41,475 bases of DNA from Nitrosomonas communis (GTDB lineage Bacteria; Pseudomonadota; Gammaproteobacteria; Burkholderiales; Nitrosomonadaceae): positions 1 through 41,475 of the forward strand of contig NZ_FOUB01000032.1 in NCBI RefSeq assembly GCF_900114745.1. Reading direction: 5' to 3'. Positions within the stretch are counted from its first letter, which is position 1. The number at the start of each line of letters is the position of its first letter. The translations under genes and the position numbers were made by a program. Positions 18,659 to 27,034 of this stretch are shown here, piece after piece. A model generated the notes under the pieces. It was not told the origin of the DNA. It made no database searches and saw only the letters and a list, made by a program, of their open reading frames with translations.

Positions 18659-20602
18659 TTAACTTGGATATTTATAAAAGTGTAGCCACTTAAAAAGTGG
18701 CTCCTTTAGCACATATTTACCATTTTCGATTTTCCAGAAATATTGGCCTGCAGGGCTTTCCAAAAATTCCAAACGCCTCTCTTGCCTTCTCTTACCCACC
18801 ACACTTTTAGAAATCGCATAGCGTACTTCCCCTTCCGGCCCTAAGATTACCGTCACTCCACCGTAAAACTCGAACGCTGCCTTATTATCCTTGCGTGGTA
18901 TCCTACATCGCTGAGTAATTTCAGCAACAAGATCGAATACGACTTGCCCATCAGGTCCTACTCGCCTTGCCGAGCGAATCGATTCAACAGAAGGAAGATC
19001 AACGACAGCCCCTTCTAAGCGAGGATCGTTCTCAGCCACCAACCCGAATTCTTCCATATATTCTGGACGAGAGACGAACTCACCAAGGACACATGCTTGC
19101 CTACGCAATTCCTCTGGCCCCGCTGCAGAGGCAGGGTCACCTTGAAATTGAAGGTGGGCAAAGTCGAGTTCTGTCACTGGCCCACAAGGTGTTCTCGTGG
19201 AGCGCCATAAAAGTGAGTCTTCTGAGAGGTTACTCACATAGCGTGGATAGATCATGCGCCGTAGAAACGCATCTATCAATGCCTCGCGATAACCCCAGAC
19301 ATCATCTGGCACCAAGTCGTAATCAGCCGTAATTATTGCCCTCAAATACTCTCCAAACCTTAGATCAACAGGAGGGCAATAATCTATTGCGCGGATCAGA
19401 ACTGATAGGAATTGACTTGCTAATTTACTCGCTTCGTCAGCCAAAATATTTTGAAGATCCACTGGAAGCTCACCCTTAGGCAATATACCTGAGCCCTGTG
19501 TAGCCAATCGTATATATCTTTCGGTCTTACGTTTATAGACAGTAAGAAAAGCTTCAAAAATCGCAGAAACCAAAACTTCGCCCAGCTCATGAGGTTCGAG
19601 TATTGGGTTATAGAGTTTTGGGGGTTCGGTGCTGATCGAGCTACGTAATGCCCCATTCTTTCCAGTAGAATGGCCAAACTGATGAGCAAGATCAGTCAAG
19701 AATTTCGCTTTCTCGATTCTTCCACCCGAAGTCGCAAGTGCTCTTATCACAACCTCTCTATAACTAAAATGCTGAAATAACGCGACCAAATCAGCGAACG
19801 CCTCATGAAAAGCAATGACATCGGGTCCACTCGGCAGGTTGAGGCTGGACCGAAGGCCATCCAGAATTGCATGAGTCAGTTCGTGAGCAATAATGTCATG
19901 TGAGAGGCAGGTGAAGACAAAGCCGCCAGGCAATGTGCGATCAGTAGGCTGATTTTCACTGGCTCGATAATAGCCGAAGCATAACTCACCAAGTTTTTCA
20001 TCATAATAAGCATTCTGTTCCAAGAATGCATGCGGACGGAGATAAAGCTTATCCTCTTCGCTCTTTCTTTCAAATCCCCAAGCAATTTGGCGCCCAAGCG
20101 CACTTCTGAAAGTGGAGTAAACATTGCTGCATACCGCATAAACCATTTGCTGATGGAAACGAGGATCGGAAGGGGTGGGATCCTGGCCGTGTTTTATCAA
20201 TAAAGCCTTATCATCGAGATCGACGCGGCAGTAATGCACATGCTGTGCACCATCATAATTGTCCACTTTGAAAAACCTGCCCACCGGCCCTGGTTCCAAG
20301 GGTTCATAGGGAACATTTATTAAAGCAATAGAGCCTTCCAGGCGAGAGATAGCCGGATCGAGCGCAAAAATACGCAGTGGCCGATAAAGCGGATCTTCTT
20401 TTTGCCGTTTTAGGGGAATCGGAGGGATTCTCTCTACATTTTTTCCTAAAACAAAACGAGTTCCCAATCCCGTCCATACTTTTTTTGACTGCCTATTACT
20501 GGGCTCTTCTGCTAATATGGGCGTGTCTTTTTCCCTGCTCTGTGCCTCTGCCGAAATAGCTTGTGCTGTGGAAGCAATATTCTTAAGGGAGTCATCTGTC
20601 AT
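18659..20602 (-). CDS. Zinc metallopeptidase-like protein (HExxH, gluzincin type)
   Basis: A 647-aa protein with no signal peptide. The zinc motif HELTH is at residues 240-244, followed 23 residues later by E267 in FHEAFADLVALF, the spacing seen in thermolysin-like (M4-type) gluzincins. A substrate-strand-like segment DIIAHELTHAILDGL precedes helices typical of the fold. The N-terminal ~60 residues are polar and low in structure. The C-terminal ~200 residues have no recognised domain. It is the distal member of a minus-strand pair with the caspase fusion (109 bp apart), divergent from three further hydrolase genes. The start ATG at 20602 has only a weak ribosome binding site. Being cytoplasmic, it would be toxic unless controlled, which fits a conflict role; that is inference. 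Confidence 0.75.
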   Translation of the reverse strand: MTDDSLKNIASTAQAISAEAQSREKDTPILAEEPSNRQSKKVWTGLGTRFVLGKNVERIPPIPLKRQKEDPLYRPLRIFALDPAISRLEGSIALINVPYEPLEPGPVGRFFKVDNYDGAQHVHYCRVDLDDKALLIKHGQDPTPSDPRFHQQMVYAVCSNVYSTFRSALGRQIAWGFERKSEEDKLYLRPHAFLEQNAYYDEKLGELCFGYYRASENQPTDRTLPGGFVFTCLSHDIIAHELTHAILDGLRSSLNLPSGPDVIAFHEAFADLVALFQHFSYREVVIRALATSGGRIEKAKFLTDLAHQFGHSTGKNGALRSSISTEPPKLYNPILEPHELGEVLVSAIFEAFLTVYKRKTERYIRLATQGSGILPKGELPVDLQNILADEASKLASQFLSVLIRAIDYCPPVDLRFGEYLRAIITADYDLVPDDVWGYREALIDAFLRRMIYPRYVSNLSEDSLLWRSTRTPCGPVTELDFAHLQFQGDPASAAGPEELRRQACVLGEFVSRPEYMEEFGLVAENDPRLEGAVVDLPSVESIRSARRVGPDGQVVFDLVAEITQRCRIPRKDNKAAFEFYGGVTVILGPEGEVRYAISKSVVGKRRQERRLEFLESPAGQYFWKIENGKYVLKEPLFKWLHFYKYPS

Positions 20603-20711
20603 ATAGTAAGTTGAACCTATCTGCTAAATTGCACCAAGCGTCTTCAAGCAATTATGTATTCATGCTTGAACCATAAACATTCCTATTCATATGTTCCAAC
20701 AAATTACCCAG

Positions 20712-23498
20712 CTATCTATTGAAGATACTCAACGGTTGAAGCAGGTGCAAAGCTTTGGCAGAAGGAGCACAGTAGAGGCGTGCATGTTGCCGAGGAGTGC
20801 TCCCGAACTCAGCCGTTACCCGTTGCTCGAATTGTTCATTAGATAGCCCATCCATGCCAAACTGTAATACGCGCAAGGCGCGTACCGTAAACTCGCCATG
20901 ACCATCACTTTCCCAAGCAACTTCGCTGGAAAGGCAGGCTGAGAAGACGACTTCCCTCATCAAGCTGGGTCCGCCTGAGGTCAGCGACCTACGCCTATTC
21001 AGGTTCTGGCGAAAGTGGCGGTGAGCCTGCTTCAGTTCATCTGATGCGACAATGAAACGCGGACGTTCATCAGCATCAGCAACATTGGCACCAGGCGTGG
21101 TCCCAACCGCAAATCGAGAGATCGTTCCGGAATGACAGCAATCTATGAAGCAGGTAAGATTGACACCGCTAGGTAGCTGGTTGAAGATTTCACCTATATC
21201 GTCATCAATTAGAAAAGCCCCACCGGCAAAATCATATGGGCAAATTGCTTCATCCTCATTAGCGCTATCTCCACCTAACTCATCCCTATTTACATCTGGT
21301 AATTGGGTACCATGACCCGCATACTGAAATACGATCACATCACCCGGCCGGCTTGATGTCACGAGTGAGGTCAATCTTTCTATGATATTGGCTCGAGAGG
21401 CTTTTTCATCAAGAAGCAAGAGAGGCTCTTCAAATCCCATGCGCTTAAATGCATTCGCCCAAGCTTGCGCATCTGCGACGCATCCGAACAGTGGTGCAGT
21501 AGGATACCGGTTTATCCCAACACAAAGCGCTCTATAGCGTCCTGTTTCTTTGGTAATGATTGATGTCGTGCTAGGCGTCATACTACTCGTAGATAGCGGT
21601 TTAACTACAATATCCGGAGCTGATGCAAGTTGGATCTGTTCCGGCCAATCGACTTGATCATTCCACAGTTCGGCTTTACGCATACCGCTTTGTTCTGTAA
21701 TATATTCGAAAATAGAGTCGGCGTCTGATTTGCCAAGAATCCTTCTAGCGACACTTCCCATGGTAGGGCCATCATCATCGAAACCGCCATGCGTTTGGGA
21801 AGTGCTCGCATTGCGGCCTTGAGTGCTTAATGAAACCGACCAGATTACTTCACCGGAAGCATTCGGTATGCCAAGACCAAAGAGCTTCTTAAGCTCAGAA
21901 TCGCTCCTGATACTTTCCTCCAGCCCGAGAATGGGCGCCTTGCGTTCTGCCTCAAGCGCTGAATAGATGAGATAGAGTAGCGACTTGCGATAGACCATAG
22001 CACAATTATCATTTTGCTCGAAGCTCTTGTTCATGGTAAATATGCTGAGCTGATTGATACCCTTCCCAATGCGATCTGCCAATTTTGCTTTAAAGGTATC
22101 AACCCGAACGGCTGGCGCCAGAAAGTGCACGGACTTAAAGTAAGGAACTTCAAGATCAAGCGCTGCTGGTATGAAATAACAATGGAAAATTGAGCCAGCG
22201 CTATGGCCGACCGCATGCAACTCGACTTTGTCTTTATGAGCGTTACAAAATTGACTGATCTTCTCGGCTACATACCATGCCCCACCTTCACTACCGGCAT
22301 TTGACGAGGAGGCTAACTGGGCGCTTAATTTCATACCACTCCAGATGCGCGGTCCCTGCAATGCTCGCACAGTCTCTTCGATCAAAAGATCCGTGGTATG
22401 ATCAAAAGCATCACGTGGCAGAGCACGTATGGCACCTTCACGCGCGCGTCTAAGGAGCTGTGCTATTGTCTCAAAGGCGCCCGTTTCCCATATGAAGTAG
22501 ATCGGATAAATACCATTCTGTAGCCACCAATCGATGTGCTTCTGGGCAATCTTTAAGCCGGCCGATTCTTTCACCAAGCCACCGTGGGCAAAAAACATGA
22601 TGGGTAATTTCATGAGTTGCGTTTTATCCAGGGCTTTTGGTAAGTGTTCCTCGAAGATGGCATCAATATCACCACGTGTTGTTTTCCACTCGCCTTCTGA
22701 GGAAAATTCTCCCATATTCAAATTCACCAGATGTGGTCGAAGCATCTCAAGCATGACTGGAGTCAAGCCTGATGGCCCTCTCGTTGCCTCAGAGGTTGTC
22801 TGCAACACTGCTCTTGCTTCTGCTTCATCATGACTTAGCTCAGCGTCTGCCGGCTCTTCTCCTGTCGGCACCCGTGAGAGAGAGTCGAGCGCTTCCTTGA
22901 TTACTTGGCTAATCTCCAGCGCGCTCTCTACAAAAGGAGCATCGCTCAAATCGCGTGCAAATACTCGTGCTTTACCCAGAGAGGAATGCAATTCTCTCAC
23001 TCGACTCACAATATCAGCAAAATTAATGCTGTTTCCCGGGCAAGTCTTTGTTGACATCGCGTTGTGGAAAACGAGACTTTCTGGTGCCAGTTGAAATTTT
23101 TTTTGTACGCGCGCAATAACCTCAAGTGTGGTCTTGAGCTGCTCTCCCTCCAGCTTATCATTGCCGTAATCAAAATTGCCAATTATCCCAAACATAAGTG
23201 GCCCAGCTATTAAGTTCCCATTGTGGCCTTTAGCACTAACTGGCGGTGAATTCCAATTGCGCCCAAGCCAAATGCTGCCATCGGGCGCAATCGTAATATG
23301 CTGGGCAATGTCTTGCCATCCCTTAGTTTCGGTATGATAGCGCCACATCCCGACAATAGTTTCATGACCTTTATATTGAGCATGATCCGGTTTCCAGGTG
23401 TGATGCATGTGGACCGCATTGATCTTGCGAGTGAAAGGAAATTTATCAAGTAAGACAGCATATTCCTCACAAGTAAGTTGTTTGAAAGGGACGGGCAT
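20712..23498 (-). CDS. PGRP/amidase + alpha/beta-hydrolase + caspase (C14) fusion protein
   Basis: A 928-aa three-enzyme fusion. (1) Residues ~20-170 form an N-acetylmuramoyl-L-alanine amidase/peptidoglycan-recognition domain with zinc ligands H32 (MHHTW), H145 and C153; the H-x7-C spacing equals that of T7 lysozyme. (2) Residues ~260-590 look like an alpha/beta-hydrolase, with oxyanion-type FFAHGGLV and nucleophile elbow GHSAGS (S433). (3) Residues ~655-925 form a caspase/metacaspase domain with catalytic H729 in YAGHGTQ and C788 in DCCHSG. No signal peptide is seen. AGGAG precedes the ATG at 23498. Known roles of the parts are muropeptide binding or cleavage, ester or lipid hydrolysis, and Arg/Lys-type proteolysis. 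A sensor-plus-executioner design for lysis or defence is inference. Confidence 0.85.
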   Translation of the reverse strand: MPVPFKQLTCEEYAVLLDKFPFTRKINAVHMHHTWKPDHAQYKGHETIVGMWRYHTETKGWQDIAQHITIAPDGSIWLGRNWNSPPVSAKGHNGNLIAGPLMFGIIGNFDYGNDKLEGEQLKTTLEVIARVQKKFQLAPESLVFHNAMSTKTCPGNSINFADIVSRVRELHSSLGKARVFARDLSDAPFVESALEISQVIKEALDSLSRVPTGEEPADAELSHDEAEARAVLQTTSEATRGPSGLTPVMLEMLRPHLVNLNMGEFSSEGEWKTTRGDIDAIFEEHLPKALDKTQLMKLPIMFFAHGGLVKESAGLKIAQKHIDWWLQNGIYPIYFIWETGAFETIAQLLRRAREGAIRALPRDAFDHTTDLLIEETVRALQGPRIWSGMKLSAQLASSSNAGSEGGAWYVAEKISQFCNAHKDKVELHAVGHSAGSIFHCYFIPAALDLEVPYFKSVHFLAPAVRVDTFKAKLADRIGKGINQLSIFTMNKSFEQNDNCAMVYRKSLLYLIYSALEAERKAPILGLEESIRSDSELKKLFGLGIPNASGEVIWSVSLSTQGRNASTSQTHGGFDDDGPTMGSVARRILGKSDADSIFEYITEQSGMRKAELWNDQVDWPEQIQLASAPDIVVKPLSTSSMTPSTTSIITKETGRYRALCVGINRYPTAPLFGCVADAQAWANAFKRMGFEEPLLLLDEKASRANIIERLTSLVTSSRPGDVIVFQYAGHGTQLPDVNRDELGGDSANEDEAICPYDFAGGAFLIDDDIGEIFNQLPSGVNLTCFIDCCHSGTISRFAVGTTPGANVADADERPRFIVASDELKQAHRHFRQNLNRRRSLTSGGPSLMREVVFSACLSSEVAWESDGHGEFTVRALRVLQFGMDGLSNEQFEQRVTAEFGSTPRQHARLYCAPSAKALHLLQPLSIFNR

Positions 23499-24089
23499 TA
23501 TAATGATCTCCTGATCAAATAAATTTCATTTCTGCTACATCATCAGATTTACGGCCTTATCAATTAAACTTTTGCTGCTGAATTATGCTAAGGAATTAAT
23601 AACAGATAAACAACAATGCAAATGCATACATTTTTCTCAGTATGAGTAACTGGAATAAAAATAGATCAATAATATATCCAGAGATTGCTTGACGTTCTCG
23701 CTACAGTACACTTCTAACAAAAAGCCACCTATGGAAATTCTGTAACTTGGTTCAATAGGATTGACTAACCCAGTTAAAATATAATTGTAACTATAGCAAA
23801 ACCAGCTAGAAATGATTCAAAGAGTATTCTCATTGTCTCATTTAGCAGAAAAGGGCATACGCCAAAGCACTGTGTAAACAACAAAACCAAACCGTTGAGA
23901 TGCTCTTCAAATCCTATAGATTCTGAATCATTCTTAACTGGTTACGCTATACTTACTCCACCGACATAATTAAAAAGGTTCTTCCGGAAATTGCGTACAT
24001 AGGCTCAGTGACAGATTAAAGAGATGATGGAAAAGTAGAGCAAGACAGATTGAAATAGCACTATTTTTACTCATGAGGCTGTTTTCAAA
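23499..24089. other. Gene-free region upstream of the caspase fusion
   Basis: No credible gene on either strand. AT-rich sequence that should contain the promoter of the minus-strand caspase/metallopeptidase pair. I see no clear operator or RNA gene. The right side grades into an ISL3 remnant. Confidence 0.4.
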
Positions 24090-24395
24090 ATGTCGACGAG
24101 TTTGGCTTGATCACGTTTTTGGCATAATTGGTTATTTTCATCAAAGTACGCGTTATATTGCGCATGCCATAGTCGTTGCAATAAAGAGGATCAGTGGCGT
24201 CTAAGATGCTCTGTTTGCCGAAGTCGCAATGTATTGTGTCGAGGAAAAGTGATTCGTCGCTTTCGAACGATACCGATAGGTCAAAAGGCAGTATTTATTG
24301 ATCTTCCAGTCCAATGGGTAGAATGCTCCAAGTGCCGTGCAGTGCGTCAGGTAAAGGTACGATTTGCCGGTGAACGTAAAGGTTATACTCGTGCA
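24090..24395 (+). pseudogene. ISL3-family transposase N-terminal remnant
   Basis: The clearest part reads CSVCRSRNVLCRGKVIRRFR, TIPIGQKAVFIDLPVQWVEC, then SKCRAVRQVKVRFAGERKGY: the zinc-ribbon N-terminus of ISL3 transposases, with paired CxxC motifs. The first ~140 bp, beginning MSTSL at 24090, are recognisable only after frame changes. The sequence leaves the family after YTRA, and the DDE domain is absent. Confidence 0.6.
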
Positions 24396-24477
24396 TCCTT
24401 TCGAATCTGCCTGATTCCAAGCTTGGAACTTTCAACATACTTCAAAATCGGGCTGTGCGTTCTCTCTGTGCCTCTCT

Positions 24478-24579
24478 ATTCCATTTTTAAATCAAACTTG
24501 ACTTTGTCGGCTTCATCTTGCCATATTATTATACTGTCTGCGGCTCGCCTTTGTGTCATTTTTGATTTAGAAATGGAAT
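24478..24579 (-). repeat. MITE-like terminal-inverted-repeat element, copy 2 (inverted)
   Basis: A 102-bp copy in the opposite orientation to the other two. Terminal inverted repeats are ATTCCATTTTTAAATCAAA and its near-complement ending GAAATGGAAT. The internal GTCGGCTTCATCTTGCC and GTCTGCGGCTCGCC are complements of the conserved core. It lies between the caspase fusion and the M43 gene. Confidence 0.85.
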
Positions 24580-25096
24580 TAAGCGGAGGGGCAAAAAATG
24601 ATTTGAATTCAGCAATTTTTGCTGACAATCGACACATATTTTTAATTTTTAATCACTTATCAGTAATAGAAAATGTATGCAAATGTATTATTGCTTGAAT
24701 TTTTGTTATCACTTAGCATGATCACAAGATTAGATAGAAAAAAAACGTTTATTTTTCCTATACATGCGGGATAACATGTACTGTGTACTTCGAATAAGGT
24801 CTTTAAAATCCAATTAGGGCGTAAGGAAAGTAACATCGAGCAACCCATGCAGTATATTGATTAGTATTACAGTTACAGGCTCTGGATAGCTGAAGGGGAT
24901 TGCTTCCGCCCAGAACGGGTCAGGTATAGCAAAGAAACGTGCGATTCTCCAAGCTTAGTTAATAAGTATAACTGGTTAATAGATAGGATAGTATTTCTCT
25001 GTAAATCTCTTGAGACTGATAGTTAAACACGTTTAAACGAATTAGATGACTTTCAGCCATCTTTTTTATTCACCCATACCAAGGAGGGTGCTTACT
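24580..25096. other. Gene-free region upstream of the plus-strand hydrolase genes
   Basis: No gene is seen. A small dyad TTAAAC-AC-GTTTAA lies at 25024-25037, about 60 bp ahead of the M43 gene's start, and could be an operator; this is speculative. A strong ribosome binding site AAGGAGGG is at 25081-25088. Confidence 0.35.
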
Positions 25097-26841
25097 ATGG
25101 CTATAAAAAAATCTTCCCAAACAAAAAAAAGGTTGTGGTTGTAAAGAAGACTACAGCATGCCGGGTTCAGCCAAGACCATGGAAACAGGCAATGAACAGT
25201 CGGAGGCGGTTCACACCATGCCAGGAGAAGGTTTGAGCAATGAAGATATTAGCAGAATACTAAGCAGTGGTATGGGCGGCGGTAGCATGAACGGTGATAA
25301 GGGAAACGAACTCAGCAGCGGCATGCCTGGAAGCAACATGAGTAGTGACAAAGATGGCATGGTGGGAGATAAGGGAGGCGATACCAGCAGCGGTATGCCT
25401 GGAGGCAATATGGATGGTGACGGAGGTGGAGGTGGTAATGATGGAGGCGGAACGCCACGTTCAAGGAGTTGTGCCACGATGGATGTGCACCGGAGGTTAT
25501 TGTCGCGCTACCCATCCTATGCGCGAGCTAGGGATGAAATCGAGAATCTGGCGTTTCAATACGCAATGAACCCTGAAGCGGTTCAGCGTCCCGGCGTAAC
25601 TCGCATTCCCGTTACTGTCCATGTTGTATGGAATACTCCCCAACAAAATATCTCCGATGCACAAATTAATAGCCATATCGACATTCTTAACCGCGATTTT
25701 CGTCGCACCAACCCAGACGTGAACAATACACCAGCACTATTTCTGCCGTTGATTGCAGATGCGAGGATTGAATTCTTCCTTGCCAATATAGATCCTAACG
25801 GTGCTCCATCCACAGGAATCGACCGTAGCAACGACTGTCGCTTCTTTCAGCAGTGATGATGCTGTGAAATCCCAGTCGACTGGCGGAGCTGACGCTTGGT
25901 CGGCCGATCGTTATTTAAACATATGGGTTTGCCAGCTGGGAGGTGGGTTACTTGGTGATGCTCAGTTCCCTGGCGGTCCTGCAGCAACTGATGGTGTAGT
26001 GATCCTACATTCAGCATTTGGAACTACTGGAACTGCCTCACCGCCGTTCCATCTTGGACGCACGGCAACTCATGAAATCGGCCACTGGTTGAACCTCAAC
26101 CATATATGGGGAGATGACGGAACGGGATGTTCTGGCACAGATAATGTTGCTGATACACCTAATCAGGCTGGAAGCAATGCTGGCACCCCGACCTTTCCTT
26201 TTGTCTCATGCAACAACGGACCTAACGGCGATATGTTCATGAACTACATGGATTACGTCGATGATCCTGCGATGTTCATGTTTATGGCTGGCCAAGTGAC
26301 ACGTATACAAGCTTGCCTTGATGGGTCACGCAGTCTAATTGGAACTGAGGCCGGCGTTCCACGGCAGAGTTCTTCACCAGTTGCGGCTTGGGGAGCGAAT
26401 CGGCTCGACGTATTTGTATTGGGCAGCGATCGCGCGCTTTATCACAAGTGGTGGAACGGCTCGGCCTGGGCGCCCTCTGTAACAGGTTACGAAGCCATGG
26501 GCGGAGTCTGCCTCGGCGATCCACGGGTTGTATCGTGGGGAGCAAACCGACTTGACGTATTCGTTATCGACACCGACAAGGCGCTCTATCACAAATGGTG
26601 GGATGGCTCGGCGTGGGGACCGTCGTTTGCCGGTTTCGAGCGTATGGGCGGCATTTGTGTCGGTCAACCCGAAGTGGTGGCCTGGGGTCCAAATCGGCTG
26701 GATGTATTTGTGACCGGCACGGATAGCGCACTGTACCACAAGTGGTGGAACGGCTCAGCCTGGGGCCCTTCAGTCACCGGTTACGAGACCATGGGGGATA
26801 ATATCCTCGTTTTGAATTTTAAAATACAAGGGTGGGTTTGA
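25097..26841 (+). pseudogene. Pappalysin-type (M43) metallopeptidase with lectin-like repeats, frameshifted
   Basis: An ATG at 25097 behind AAGGAGGG reads MAIKKSSQTKK and then enters a run of eight A. The intended continuation GCGCKEDYSMPGSAKTMETG lies in the +1 frame. A second +1 shift near 25826 joins GAPSTGIDR to [13 protein letters not shown]. Residues ~35-110 are low-complexity Gly/Met/Asp repeats (GMPGSNM, GMPGGNM). The catalytic domain has [11 protein letters not shown] and a Met-turn MNYMDY, typical of M43 enzymes. Three lectin-type repeats follow (each with NRLDVFV, ALYHKWW and GSAW), of which usually six or seven make a propeller. The third ends abruptly at YETMG, 70 bp before MITE copy 3. 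If the A-run is a slippage site, the first shift might be tolerated. The second is a plain mutation. Confidence 0.75.
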
Positions 26842-26867
26842 CGATTGATAAACAACAAAAGTCACTA

Positions 26868-26970
26868 ATTCCATTTCTAAATCAAAAATGACACGAAGGC
26901 GAGCCGCAGACAGTATAAATAATATGGCAAGGTGAAGCCGACACAGTCAGTTTTAATTTAGAAATGGAAT
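26868..26970 (+). repeat. MITE-like terminal-inverted-repeat element, copy 3
   Basis: A 103-bp copy with the best-preserved ends: ATTCCATTTCTAAATCAAA on the left and TTAATTTAGAAATGGAAT on the right. The core has GGCGAGCCGCAGACAGTAT and GGCAAGGTGAAGCCGAC. It sits between the truncated M43 gene and the trypsin-nuclease gene. Confidence 0.85.
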
Positions 26971-27034
26971 AACTCAAAAAGTCAGTCTCGAGCTTTACAA
27001 GAGGTAATTTAACTTTCTAATTTGTGGAGGTTTT

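Noticed and set aside
24234..24698. Apparent 154-codon gene starting in the ISL3 remnant
   Set aside because: Only the first ~55 codons are ISL3-like; the rest reads through non-coding DNA and MITE copy 2.
25211..25477. Long Pro/Leu/Ser-rich frame antisense to the M43 N-terminus
   Set aside because: It is the mirror of Gly/Met/Asp repeats on the coding strand; composition is an artefact and there is no ribosome binding site.
26380..26780. Repeated DNA in the M43 gene considered as a CRISPR-like or satellite array
   Set aside because: The period of about 145 bp is in frame and encodes lectin repeats; no short repeat-spacer pattern.
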